Of a DNA stretch of 64,000 nucleotides, positions 17,692 through 25,369 are shown piece after piece (position 1 is the first letter of the stretch; each line of letters begins with the position of its first letter). Source of the stretch: Paenibacillus anaericanus (GTDB taxonomy: Bacteria > Bacillota > Bacilli > Paenibacillales > Paenibacillaceae); assembly GCF_003994475.1 (NCBI RefSeq), contig NZ_RZNY01000019.1, positions 28,957 through 92,956 on the forward strand, read 5' to 3'. The notes beneath the pieces are model-generated. The model was not told where the DNA came from. It saw nothing but the letters and a program-made list of their open reading frames with translations, and did no database searches. Position numbers and translations under genes: made by a program.

Positions 17692-18786
17692 GTGTTGTAT
17701 CGTCATCTAGGAAAACCGTTATTTTTCAAATTAGATCCGGAAAAGGCTCATCATCTTGTAATCAATGGTCTACATAAGGCTTCGAAAATTCCAGGGGGCA
17801 CCAGCTTGATGCGTGGGATGTATGGTATTCCGGACTCACCGGAACTATCCACCGATTTGTTTGGGCTTCGTTTCCCTTCTCCGGTCGGCCTTGCTGCTGG
17901 TTTGGATAAAAATGGTGAAGCAGTAGACGGGTTCTCCGCTATTGGATTTGGTTTTATGGAAGTAGGTACGGTGACTCCCAAGGCTCAGCCGGGTAATGAT
18001 TCACCTCGTTTGTTTCGTTTACCATCGGATGAGGCACTAATCAATCGAATGGGATTTAATAATCTTGGCGCTGAAGAAATGGCTAAGTCTTTAGGATCAT
18101 TGAAATCACGACATATTCCGATCGCTGTCAATATTGGTAAGAATAAAGTTACGCCAAATGAAGAAGCGCATCATGACTATGAGAAATGCATTTCGGTATT
18201 GTATCCTTATGCCGATTTCTTTGTGGTGAACATCAGTTCACCGAATACACCTGATTTGCGTAATTTACAGCATGGGAGCGAGCTTGCTGTATTACTTGAT
18301 GCAGTAATGAAGGAAATGTCCAAGCAGGCTGCATTGTCGGGGTCCTCTAAATCAGTACTGGTGAAGATCGCTCCTGACGTTAATGACGCAGAGTTGGAAT
18401 ATATGATTGATACGATCCAAAATAGCGGTGTTTCTGGTTTAATCGCTACCAATACAACGTTATCCCGAGAAGGGCTTAGTCATAGTAATGCTAAGGAAAT
18501 GGGTGGGCTTAGCGGGAAACCTCTACGTGAAAGGTCAACTGAGGTCATATCGCGTGTCTACCGCCAAACGTCCGGTCGTCTACCGATTATTGGATCAGGT
18601 GGAATTTTTACCGCTGACGATGCTTACGAGAAAATTCGGGCGGGGGCTAGCTTGGTTGAGATTTATACGGCGCTGATTTATGAAGGTCCTGAGATTAACC
18701 GTAAGATACATCACGGTCTGAAAGAATTGTTGCGTAGGGATGGATTATCCCATATTTCGGAAGCGGTGGGCGCCGATCATCGTTAA
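17692..18786 (+). CDS. pyrD: Dihydroorotate dehydrogenase (quinone), class 2
   Basis: A 364-residue FMN flavoenzyme oxidising dihydroorotate to orotate in pyrimidine synthesis, with quinone as acceptor. The N-terminal amphipathic helices (YRHLGKPLFFKLDPEKAHHL) mark class 2 membrane-associated enzymes. The catalytic serine is in NISSPNTPDLRNLQ and the FMN/phosphate block is GSGGIFTADDAYEKIRAGA. It starts at GTG with GGAG upstream. It is outside the usual Bacillus pyr cluster, which encodes the class 1B enzyme. Next to it is a small alarmone synthetase gene, 30 bases downstream. Confidence 0.95.
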   Translation: MLYRHLGKPLFFKLDPEKAHHLVINGLHKASKIPGGTSLMRGMYGIPDSPELSTDLFGLRFPSPVGLAAGLDKNGEAVDGFSAIGFGFMEVGTVTPKAQPGNDSPRLFRLPSDEALINRMGFNNLGAEEMAKSLGSLKSRHIPIAVNIGKNKVTPNEEAHHDYEKCISVLYPYADFFVVNISSPNTPDLRNLQHGSELAVLLDAVMKEMSKQAALSGSSKSVLVKIAPDVNDAELEYMIDTIQNSGVSGLIATNTTLSREGLSHSNAKEMGGLSGKPLRERSTEVISRVYRQTSGRLPIIGSGGIFTADDAYEKIRAGASLVEIYTALIYEGPEINRKIHHGLKELLRRDGLSHISEAVGADHR

Positions 18787-18816
18787 ACCGAGTTACACAA
18801 GATAGGAGGCACAGGT

Positions 18817-19635
18817 ATGATGGACAGTAGGGATTGGGGAACATTTTTACTACCCTATGATCAAGCCGTTGAGGAATTGAAAGTGAAGTTTAAAACTATG
18901 CGATCAGAGCTCAAGAAACGTGAGGAATACGCACCGATCGAGTTCGTAACCGGACGGGTTAAGAAAATTTCGAGTATTCTGGACAAAGCCAAGCGGCTCA
19001 ATGTATCTATGGATGATTTGGAGACGGGCATTGAAGATATCGCAGGAATTCGCATTATGTGCCAATTCATGGAGGACATCCGCAGAGTTGCAGAATATAT
19101 CCGGATGCGTAAAGATCTTAAGGTTCTTTTTGAGAAAGACTATATAACGAATTATAAGGAGAGCGGGTACCGTAGCTTTCATATGATCGTAGAATATCCG
19201 GTTCAGACGGCTCTGGGGCAGAAAATTGTGCTAGCAGAGATTCAAATCCGTACGCTTGCGATGAATTTCTGGGCGACAATTGAGCACTCACTCAATTATA
19301 AATACCGGGAGAGCTTGCCGGATGAAATGCGTAGACGACTTAAGAAAGCAGCCGAAGCTGCTGCTGTACTAGATAATGAAATGTCCAGTATACGTCAGGA
19401 AATTTTGATAGCTCAGAAAAGCTTTGAAGATGATTCCAATGTAATCACACTTCTTCTGGCTGCTATCCATAAGCTATACTTCTATCATTTAGTATCTGAG
19501 GCTATTGAAGCGCAGCGACAGTTCAACGTCTTATGGGAAGAACGTGACATGGAAGGGCTTAAGGATTTACTCACCACAGTGAAAAATCAGATTAATGCTG
19601 TAAAGAAAGTCAAGGAGCCCGGAGATGAGTTATGA
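18817..19635 (+). CDS. relQ: Small alarmone synthetase, RelQ/YjbM-like
   Basis: A 272-residue (p)ppGpp synthetase without hydrolase or TGS/ACT domains. The synthetase blocks are RVKKISSILDKAKR, DIAGIRIMCQF, NYKESGYRSFHMIVEYP and AEIQIRTLAMNFWATIEHS. The order and the single domain match SAS1 (YjbM/RelQ). It is about 60 residues longer than the 211-residue Bacillus protein, with an extra helical C-terminus. RBS AGGAGG. It overlaps the DUF309 gene by 11 bases. Confidence 0.9.
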   Translation: MMDSRDWGTFLLPYDQAVEELKVKFKTMRSELKKREEYAPIEFVTGRVKKISSILDKAKRLNVSMDDLETGIEDIAGIRIMCQFMEDIRRVAEYIRMRKDLKVLFEKDYITNYKESGYRSFHMIVEYPVQTALGQKIVLAEIQIRTLAMNFWATIEHSLNYKYRESLPDEMRRRLKKAAEAAAVLDNEMSSIRQEILIAQKSFEDDSNVITLLLAAIHKLYFYHLVSEAIEAQRQFNVLWEERDMEGLKDLLTTVKNQINAVKKVKEPGDEL

Positions 19636-20086
19636 GCCGCTCTATGTAGCGTACCTCATATATTTTAACCGGGATCGCGATTACTTTGAGTGCCACGAGG
19701 TATTAGAGGAGCTTTGGCTTAAACAAGATAAAGATCCTCTATACAAAGGATTACTTCAGGTTGCAGTTGGTCTGTATCACTTCCGGAACGGGAATGTGAC
19801 CGGTGGAGTGAAGATGTTACGTTCCTCTATTGGACGCCTTTCACCGTATCCTGCGGATATTCTCGGAATTAATCTGACGAAGCTTCGAACCGAGGTTTCA
19901 GCATATATCACGGCGTTGGAGCGTTATCAGGATCAACCCTTTGAATATTATGATTTGACGATTGAAATTTGTGATGCTGAACTTCTAAGTATAGTTGCGA
20001 GCACATCGCTGGATATTTCCCCTAATGTGCCACAGCGGCGAGGCCCTCAGCGAGGTGCCAAGCATGAACTGCGGCAGAAGGGTTAG
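19625..20086 (+). CDS. DUF309 family protein
   Basis: A 153-residue cytosolic helical protein. The family signature FNRDRDYFECHEVLEELW is at about residues 14-31, followed by LYKGLLQVAVGLYHFRNGN. The two histidines and glutamates resemble a possible metal or ligand site, but no activity is established for DUF309. It overlaps relQ by 11 bases, with AAGGAG inside relQ as its site, so the two are coupled. Confidence 0.9.
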   Translation: MSYEPLYVAYLIYFNRDRDYFECHEVLEELWLKQDKDPLYKGLLQVAVGLYHFRNGNVTGGVKMLRSSIGRLSPYPADILGINLTKLRTEVSAYITALERYQDQPFEYYDLTIEICDAELLSIVASTSLDISPNVPQRRGPQRGAKHELRQKG

Positions 20087-20097
20087 TTTATAATGGT

Positions 20098-20146
20098 AAA
20101 AGAAGAACCCGGCTCTCCGATTTGCATGACGGAGTCGGGTTTCTTT
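20098..20146 (+). terminator. Terminator after the relQ-DUF309 pair
   Basis: AAGAAGAACCCGG-CTC-TCCG pairs with CGGA-GTCGGGTTTCTT across TTTGCATGA, followed by T residues. Confidence 0.85.
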
Positions 20147-20220
20147 TCATTTTCTTAAGGGGCCATGATACAATAGAGATAAGTTTATCAATGGTTTTAA
20201 TGGAATGGTTAAGGTTGGTG

Positions 20221-20988
20221 ATGACGAAGAAGATGAGTGAAGCGAAAAAAAGACAGCGTATAGATAAAATATTAGGGCACTTAGGATACGGATCCAGATC
20301 AGATATCAAGCTAATTGTAAAACAGGGCAAAGTAAAATTAAACGGTATTGTTTTAAAGGATAGCGGTACGCAAAGTAATCCTTATAGCGATCAAATAGAG
20401 GTAGATGGTGAACCCATCATGTATCGTGAGCATGTATACCTAATGCTACATAAGCCGCCGGGTGTTGTATCAGCGACTGAAGATAATTGGGATCGTACCG
20501 TTATAGATTTGCTTCCAGCCAAGTTTAAAGTATTCTCGCCTTTTCCTGTTGGGCGTTTGGACAAGGATACCGAGGGTCTGTTGCTACTCACCAATGATGG
20601 ACAACTCTGTCACGATCTGCTCTCTCCACGCAAGCATGTCCCGAAAACGTATGAAGCGGATGTTCTTGGCCACGTGGGGGATCGTGAAGTGGAACTATTC
20701 CAGCAAGGGGTCGAATTGGATGACGGGTATGTTACTCTTCCTGCAGATTTGAAGGTGCTGGAACGTGTAACACAGGAGGATGGGAATGTATTGTCCCATA
20801 TTTCTTTGACTATTTCGGAGGGGAAGTTTCACCAGGTAAAACGGATGTTTCAAGCTGCTGGCTCTAAGGTGATTTACTTGAAGCGAGTCTCTATGGGTCC
20901 GCTCCTACTGGATGAGACGCTTCCGAAGGGTGCTTTTCGCGAATTAAGCGAATCCGAGCTGGAGGCGCTGAAGCAATACAAGAGATAG
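20221..20988 (+). CDS. RsuA-family pseudouridine synthase
   Basis: A 255-residue RNA pseudouridine synthase. An N-terminal S4 RNA-binding domain (RIDKILGHLGYGSRSDIKLI) occupies residues 13-60. The catalytic motif GRLDKDTEGLLLLTNDG carries Asp114. The 16S rRNA (RsuA) type is favoured over RluB/RluF by the YxEADVLG and GKFHQVKRM blocks. I chose ATG at 20221, which has AAGG 6 bases upstream. The frame stays open for 33 further codons upstream, but those overlap the preceding terminator. The exact target uridine is not determined. Confidence 0.88.
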   Translation: MTKKMSEAKKRQRIDKILGHLGYGSRSDIKLIVKQGKVKLNGIVLKDSGTQSNPYSDQIEVDGEPIMYREHVYLMLHKPPGVVSATEDNWDRTVIDLLPAKFKVFSPFPVGRLDKDTEGLLLLTNDGQLCHDLLSPRKHVPKTYEADVLGHVGDREVELFQQGVELDDGYVTLPADLKVLERVTQEDGNVLSHISLTISEGKFHQVKRMFQAAGSKVIYLKRVSMGPLLLDETLPKGAFRELSESELEALKQYKR

Positions 20989-21007
20989 TGGTGAAGGCTG
21001 TAACTTC

Positions 21008-21130
21008 GAGAGAAATTTGGGCCATCGATCGCTGTTATCCTCGGATTTCTTGATTTTTACCGCTATTAGCGGATGAAATCCGAGGATAAAGGCGAACGCT
21101 TTCGCTTCTCCGGCTCCAAATTCCCTCTTC
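21008..21130. repeat. Large imperfect palindrome, Paenibacillus-style intergenic element
   Basis: TTATCCTCGGATTT at 21035-21048 pairs perfectly with AAATCCGAGGATAA at 21076-21089. The inner loop contains the small hairpin CCGCTATTAGCGG. Outer arms also pair (GAGA-ATTTGG-CC with GG-CCAAAT-CCCTC). It lies just after the RsuA-type gene and has no coding potential. Elements of this style are dispersed in Paenibacillus intergenic regions, from my recollection of such genomes. Confidence 0.8.
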
Positions 21131-21219
21131 GTTACTAGTTCACCACGTTATGTAGCGATTCAGCGAAGAAGAACTCGGATGGTAGCGCATTGGAGCAGAA
21201 AGCTCGAAGATGCCTTACA

Positions 21220-21552
21220 ACAACGTAAAGCGCATCCCGTAGGGATAGCGGCTCATAGCAGATAGTATTAGTCTAAATCGCATAGGAGCAGCATCAGCTC
21301 TACATTGCAGGAGCGTCCCAAGTAGAGCGTGCCCAAAGGGAGATAAGCGACTATTACTCATAGGATTACTCGGGTGCAACGACAGGAGCAGTGTCTGCAG
21401 CATGTTTACCTGGTAGCCCGGGTTCGCCAAAAGTGAGACGTGCCCAAAGGGCGAAAGGCGTGCCTCGAACCAACGTAGAGCGCATCCCCGTAGGGGACAG
21501 CAAGCAGGAGTGCCTCTGTAAACTCCCATATTACTTAAGGCGGGAGTACAGA
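21220..21552. repeat. Array of four related hairpin units plus a flanking hairpin
   Basis: Four imperfect copies of a module of the form GTAGAGCGYRYCCC-GTAGGG occur: at 21224-21248 (AAAGCGCATCCCGTAGGG), 21321-21340 (GTAGAGCGTGCCCAAAGGG), 21431-21450 (GTGAGACGTGCCCAAAGGG) and 21475-21496 (GTAGAGCGCATCCCCGTAGG). Each can fold as a small CCC/GGG hairpin. A longer hairpin, CTCTGTA-CTCCC with GGGAG-TACAGAG, follows at 21514-21552. No reading frame here looks coding. Confidence 0.65.
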
Positions 21553-21559
21553 GGGCAGC

Positions 21560-21611
21560 ATCCCCCCCCAGGCCCTCCCTTACGATAGGGAGGGTTTGGG
21601 GGGGGTGGGAT
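21560..21611. repeat. 52-bp C/G-rich inverted repeat ahead of the HAD gene
   Basis: ATCCCCCCCC at 21560-21569 and CCCTCCCTTA pair with TAGGGAGGG and GGGGGGGGTGGGAT, giving a long hairpin around CGA. It ends 27 bases before the HAD hydrolase start codon, in the mRNA leader or at a transcription block. No T run follows. Confidence 0.85.
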
Positions 21612-21637
21612 TATAATTAGAAGAAATGGAGACAGAG

Positions 21638-22435
21638 ATGAAATACAAACTGATTGCATTAGACGTAGATGGAACATTACTTAGCGATAATCATGAGTTG
21701 ACAGAAGGCACGATGGAAACGATCAAAAAGATCGCGGAACAAGGAACAGAATTTGTGTTATGTACGGGAAGAGCCCCGGGTAGCTCAATTCCTTTTATGA
21801 AGCAGATGGGTTTGGAAGGATACATTATTACTCATAACGGAGCGGCAACCGTTGATGTGCGGACTGAGGAAATCATTCATGAGTTCGCAATGAATCCGCA
21901 TGGTCTAGATAGTTATATTGATTATTGCCACAAGAACAATGTACATTTCGATGTTAATACGACCTTTGCTCTTTACGTACAAGGCGCAGCTGGTCTTAGT
22001 CAGGAAGCTTTGGATCTGTATGGTAAATTTATGGTGGTACCGAAAGAACTCCCCGGATGGGCTGATATGAGTGAGCCTATCGTTAAATTTACGGTAACAG
22101 GACAGATGGAAGAACTAGACAAGGTTTATGCGGATTGGAGCCTCTGGACGCAGGAATTTAATATGCTGCGTAGTGGCGACTTTTTCATCGATTTGATGCA
22201 TAAGGAAGCTTCGAAGGGTGCGGCATTGAAAAAGTTGGCCGAGAAGCGAGGAATTCCTGCAGAGAATGTGATGGCGATCGGGAATTACTATAATGATCTC
22301 ACGATGCTTACATTTGCAGGCCTTGGCGTTGCTATGGAGAACTCACCACTTGAGGTGAAGGCAGCGGCGAATGCTATAACTGCTTCAAATAATGATGAGG
22401 GCGTTAAATTAGCACTACAAAAACACTGCTTATAG
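21638..22435 (+). CDS. Cof-type HAD-IIB hydrolase
   Basis: A 265-residue phosphatase-like protein of the Cof/YcsE group, which dephosphorylates sugar phosphates or flavin and vitamin intermediates. The nucleophile motif is ALDVDGTLLS (Asp9, Asp11), motif II is VLCTGRAPGS, and the lysine motif is ASKGAALKKLAE. The acidic motif reads GNYYNDLTML instead of the usual GDxxND, with Asn216 at the first Asp position, so metal binding may differ. I chose ATG at 21638, which has GGAG 7 bases upstream, over ATG at 21626. Confidence 0.9.
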   Translation: MKYKLIALDVDGTLLSDNHELTEGTMETIKKIAEQGTEFVLCTGRAPGSSIPFMKQMGLEGYIITHNGAATVDVRTEEIIHEFAMNPHGLDSYIDYCHKNNVHFDVNTTFALYVQGAAGLSQEALDLYGKFMVVPKELPGWADMSEPIVKFTVTGQMEELDKVYADWSLWTQEFNMLRSGDFFIDLMHKEASKGAALKKLAEKRGIPAENVMAIGNYYNDLTMLTFAGLGVAMENSPLEVKAAANAITASNNDEGVKLALQKHCL

Positions 22436-22482
22436 TTGAATCGATTGTAGTCATGTTAACATGGAATAAGTGAAATTAATGC

Positions 22483-22525
22483 AAAAAGCGGAAGAACCCT
22501 TTAGCAGGGCCTTCCGCTTTTTTTG
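22483..22525. terminator. Strong terminator between convergent genes
   Basis: AAAAAGCGGAAG-CCT pairs with AGG-CCTTCCGCTTTTTTT; A and T tracts lie on both sides. It serves the HAD gene and the convergent YjcZ-like gene. Confidence 0.92.
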
Positions 22526-22537
22526 CTGATCATGCCT

Positions 22538-22630
22538 TTAGATGAAGGCACGAGATACGATAACGAGCAAGATGAACAACACCAAAATAACACCTGTGGA
22601 AGTAAAGCCTCCGCCTAAAATTTCACCCAT
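22538..22630 (-). CDS. YjcZ family sporulation-associated mini-protein (30 aa)
   Basis: The minus-strand frame from ATG at 22630 to TAA at 22538 has GGGAGGAATT upstream. The product reads MGEILGGGFTSTGVILVLFI and ends LLVIVSRAFI. It is a near-paralogue of the mini-protein at 2336-2437: the GGG-x-TSTG head and the VLFILLVIVSRA helix are shared. It is likely expressed during sporulation, as is known for this family. Confidence 0.85.
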   Translation of the reverse strand: MGEILGGGFTSTGVILVLFILLVIVSRAFI

Positions 22631-22901
22631 TGTAATTCCTCCCTCACATTCTGGTTTGTTCTCCCCGTCATTAGCGGGATACGGTATTATATGTTTAAGT
22701 GGCAATTATGTATGGACTAATGATCCTGTCAGGTTAAAATCAGGTCATCTGCCATTGGACAATCTAACTTAAAAAGTTTAGTTGAATAAAATATCTTATC
22801 ACCGTGAAAGGGGAATGGATGTTCTTTACTGCCTATGGCATAATGGAGATGCAAGCCCGTTGACTCGAGCAAGAATACAGAGAGTATAAAGGAGAACGCT
22901 T

Positions 22902-24023
22902 ATGAAATTGTTACAGGCGTTATTTTTTCCTCCGGAACAGCCCGGAGGCGTATCTTCAATGATCCCTTACTTGCAAGACAGATTTAATCCTCCCCATTGG
23001 GAGATGGAAATGTTTTCTCTGCCTAAACGGATACGTAACAAGGGAAGTCAGTCCGTGGAATTCCACACCTTTGATTGGCATGAGTACAAACAAAGTCCTG
23101 TCGTGCAAAAATATATACAAACTTATCGCGATTACTTATGGTGGACGAAGCTAAGGCTTCAGCAACCCTACGATCTCATTCATGCTCACCATCCGATAGT
23201 TGGATTAGTTATGAAGGAAGTATTTCCTGAGACTCCCGTGTTAATGAGTATTCACTCCAGCTATGAGCGTGAGTTAATCTTGAACGGTGTGATTGAAGAG
23301 AATGGGTTAGAGCATCGTTTCTTGACTTCCATTTATAAGGAACTGGAATATCGATGTGATCGGATGTTTACCTCTTCAAGATCTTTTATGGACTATTTAT
23401 CACCTTATGTTGACCATCCTGAGGCAATTAGTATTATTCCGAACGGTTTCGATGAGAAGCGATTTAAGCCCGTGCCACATGATAATGAGGTGGCGCAACT
23501 GGTGACTGTTTGTCGATTGGTTCCTGCGAAGGGACTCGACATTTTGTTGAAAGCTTGTGCCGAGCTGAAAAAACGTGGATTAACCTATGTGCTGCACATT
23601 ATCGGTGATGGACCGATCCGCAAAGAATTAGAAGAGTTGGCACAAAGTTTAGGTATTTATGATGAAACTATTTTTTATGGATATACCCTTCACCCGGAAG
23701 AGTTCATGCCTTTCTTTGATATATTCGTATTGCCATCTCGCGCCGAGGCGTTTGGTTCGGTATTTGCTGAAGCAGCACTTTGTTGTCTAGCTATGGTAGG
23801 TACAGAGGTTGGCGGAATTTCCGAGCAGATTGAAGATGGAATAAACGGTTTACTTGTCCCTCCAGAAGATCCTGTTGCCCTAGCAACGGCATTGGAGAAA
23901 TTGATCCTTGATCCAGCTTTTCGTTACGAGTTGGCTCGAAGTGGCTCAGATCAAGCGAAGGACCATTATTCCCTTAACCGCGTAGTCCATCAGTTAAAGA
24001 AAGTGTATTTGCAATACAAATAA
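22902..24023 (+). CDS. Glycosyltransferase family 4 (GT-B fold)
   Basis: A 373-residue retaining glycosyltransferase, probably using a nucleotide sugar. The Rossmann-like N-terminal domain starts PPEQPGGVSSMIPYL and contains LIHAHHPIVGLV. The C-terminal GT1-group-1 domain has VTVCRLVPAKGLD, then the EAFGSVFAEAALCCLAMVGT donor-binding E-x7-E block. The substrate is unknown. RBS AAAGGAG. Its stop codon overlaps an alternative start of the next gene by one base, so it likely shares an operon with yhaO/yhaN. Confidence 0.9.
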   Translation: MKLLQALFFPPEQPGGVSSMIPYLQDRFNPPHWEMEMFSLPKRIRNKGSQSVEFHTFDWHEYKQSPVVQKYIQTYRDYLWWTKLRLQQPYDLIHAHHPIVGLVMKEVFPETPVLMSIHSSYERELILNGVIEENGLEHRFLTSIYKELEYRCDRMFTSSRSFMDYLSPYVDHPEAISIIPNGFDEKRFKPVPHDNEVAQLVTVCRLVPAKGLDILLKACAELKKRGLTYVLHIIGDGPIRKELEELAQSLGIYDETIFYGYTLHPEEFMPFFDIFVLPSRAEAFGSVFAEAALCCLAMVGTEVGGISEQIEDGINGLLVPPEDPVALATALEKLILDPAFRYELARSGSDQAKDHYSLNRVVHQLKKVYLQYK

Positions 24024-24040
24024 TGAAAGAGTGGGACTGT

Positions 24041-25369
24041 ATGCTACCATTTCGATTCATTCATGCTGCTGATTTACATCTGGATACTCCCTTTTCGGGA
24101 ATGTCCGGTGTACCTGAGCAACTACGCCAATATTTGCAAGGTTCCACCTTTGCCGCATTAGGAGGTTTGGTGGACCTTGCTATTTCCGAGGAAGTTGATT
24201 TTATAGTCATTAGCGGAGATGTTTATGATGCTTCAGAGTCATCACTCCGTGCACAGCTTAGATTGCGAGAGGCGTGGGAAAGACTAGGTCAGCATGGAAT
24301 CCCGGTCTATGTCATTCACGGGAACCACGATCCGCTGAATAGCAGGCGCCTACGTCTCGCCCATCCACCGCATGTGACTATCTTTGGTGCAAAGGTGGAG
24401 AGCATAAATGCGACTCGCCGTAGCGATGGTGAAACCGTAGCTGTTGTAAGTGGGATTTCATATCCAAGCGCAGCTGTGATGGAGAATACGTCGCTCCAAT
24501 TCCGCCGGGATTTGGCTTCAAAGTTGTATCATATTGGCTTATTACATGCGAATGTGGACGGGCAAGAAGGTCATGATGCTTATTCTCCTTGTTCACTACG
24601 TGATTTACAGAACACAGGATATGATTATTGGGCACTTGGACATATTCATAAACGCCAGGTTCTAAGTCAATCCCCGTGGATTATTTATCCTGGTAATATC
24701 CAAGGTCGGAGTTTAAAAGAGACAGGACCAAAAGGATGTTATGTCGTAGATGTGGGTGAGAACGGAGAAGCCAATCCTATTTTCCATGAGCTTGATCATG
24801 TTCGGTGGAGTGAAATCGAGATATCGATTGAACGTTTGTTGACGGAGGAAGACTGGAAAGAAGCAGTCGAAGAACAAATAGAAGAGTTACGTGAGAATAG
24901 TGTAGGAAGGCTCCAGGTAGTACGAATTACTTTTACTGGTAGAGGGCCGCTACACTCACTCCTTCAATCCGGACGGGAGAGTGGGGAACTACTACAGGAG
25001 CTGAGGAGAAGGGAGAATGTACGTCTTCAGGGTAGCGAAAACGGAGTAGGCAGTCTTGGTTCTATCGTATGGTTAGCGGGGGTTAAGGTAGCTACTGGAA
25101 TGGATATTGACACTAGTACTTTACTACAGGAGGACAGCTTCTTGGGTGAGTTATTTCGGTTATCCGCTCGCGCCGAGGGAGATATTGAGTTGTTAGATTC
25201 AATTGTGGAATCAGCATTGGCTCCATTGATGGATAATTCGACTCTTCGAGGGTTGTTAAAGGAAGAAGGAGCAAATTCAAACACCAAACTTGAACTGCTG
25301 CGGCGGGCACAGGAGCTGGCATCCTCCTTACTAGTAGAAGTGGACTCCAGAGGAGGAATGGGCCAATGA
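24041..25369 (+). CDS. yhaO: YhaO-like metallophosphoesterase (SbcD/Mre11 family)
   Basis: A 442-residue calcineurin-like phosphoesterase that acts with YhaN in DNA end processing, by analogy to SbcCD and Mre11-Rad50. The metal motifs are HAADLHLDTPF, VISGDVYDASE, IHGNHDPL and GHIHKR. The C-terminal 180 residues are helical and should contact YhaN. I chose ATG at 24041 because the protein then starts MLPFRFIHAADLHLD, like its relatives. The ATG at 24023 that overlaps the previous stop is possible. It overlaps yhaN by 4 bases. Confidence 0.9.
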   Translation: MLPFRFIHAADLHLDTPFSGMSGVPEQLRQYLQGSTFAALGGLVDLAISEEVDFIVISGDVYDASESSLRAQLRLREAWERLGQHGIPVYVIHGNHDPLNSRRLRLAHPPHVTIFGAKVESINATRRSDGETVAVVSGISYPSAAVMENTSLQFRRDLASKLYHIGLLHANVDGQEGHDAYSPCSLRDLQNTGYDYWALGHIHKRQVLSQSPWIIYPGNIQGRSLKETGPKGCYVVDVGENGEANPIFHELDHVRWSEIEISIERLLTEEDWKEAVEEQIEELRENSVGRLQVVRITFTGRGPLHSLLQSGRESGELLQELRRRENVRLQGSENGVGSLGSIVWLAGVKVATGMDIDTSTLLQEDSFLGELFRLSARAEGDIELLDSIVESALAPLMDNSTLRGLLKEEGANSNTKLELLRRAQELASSLLVEVDSRGGMGQ

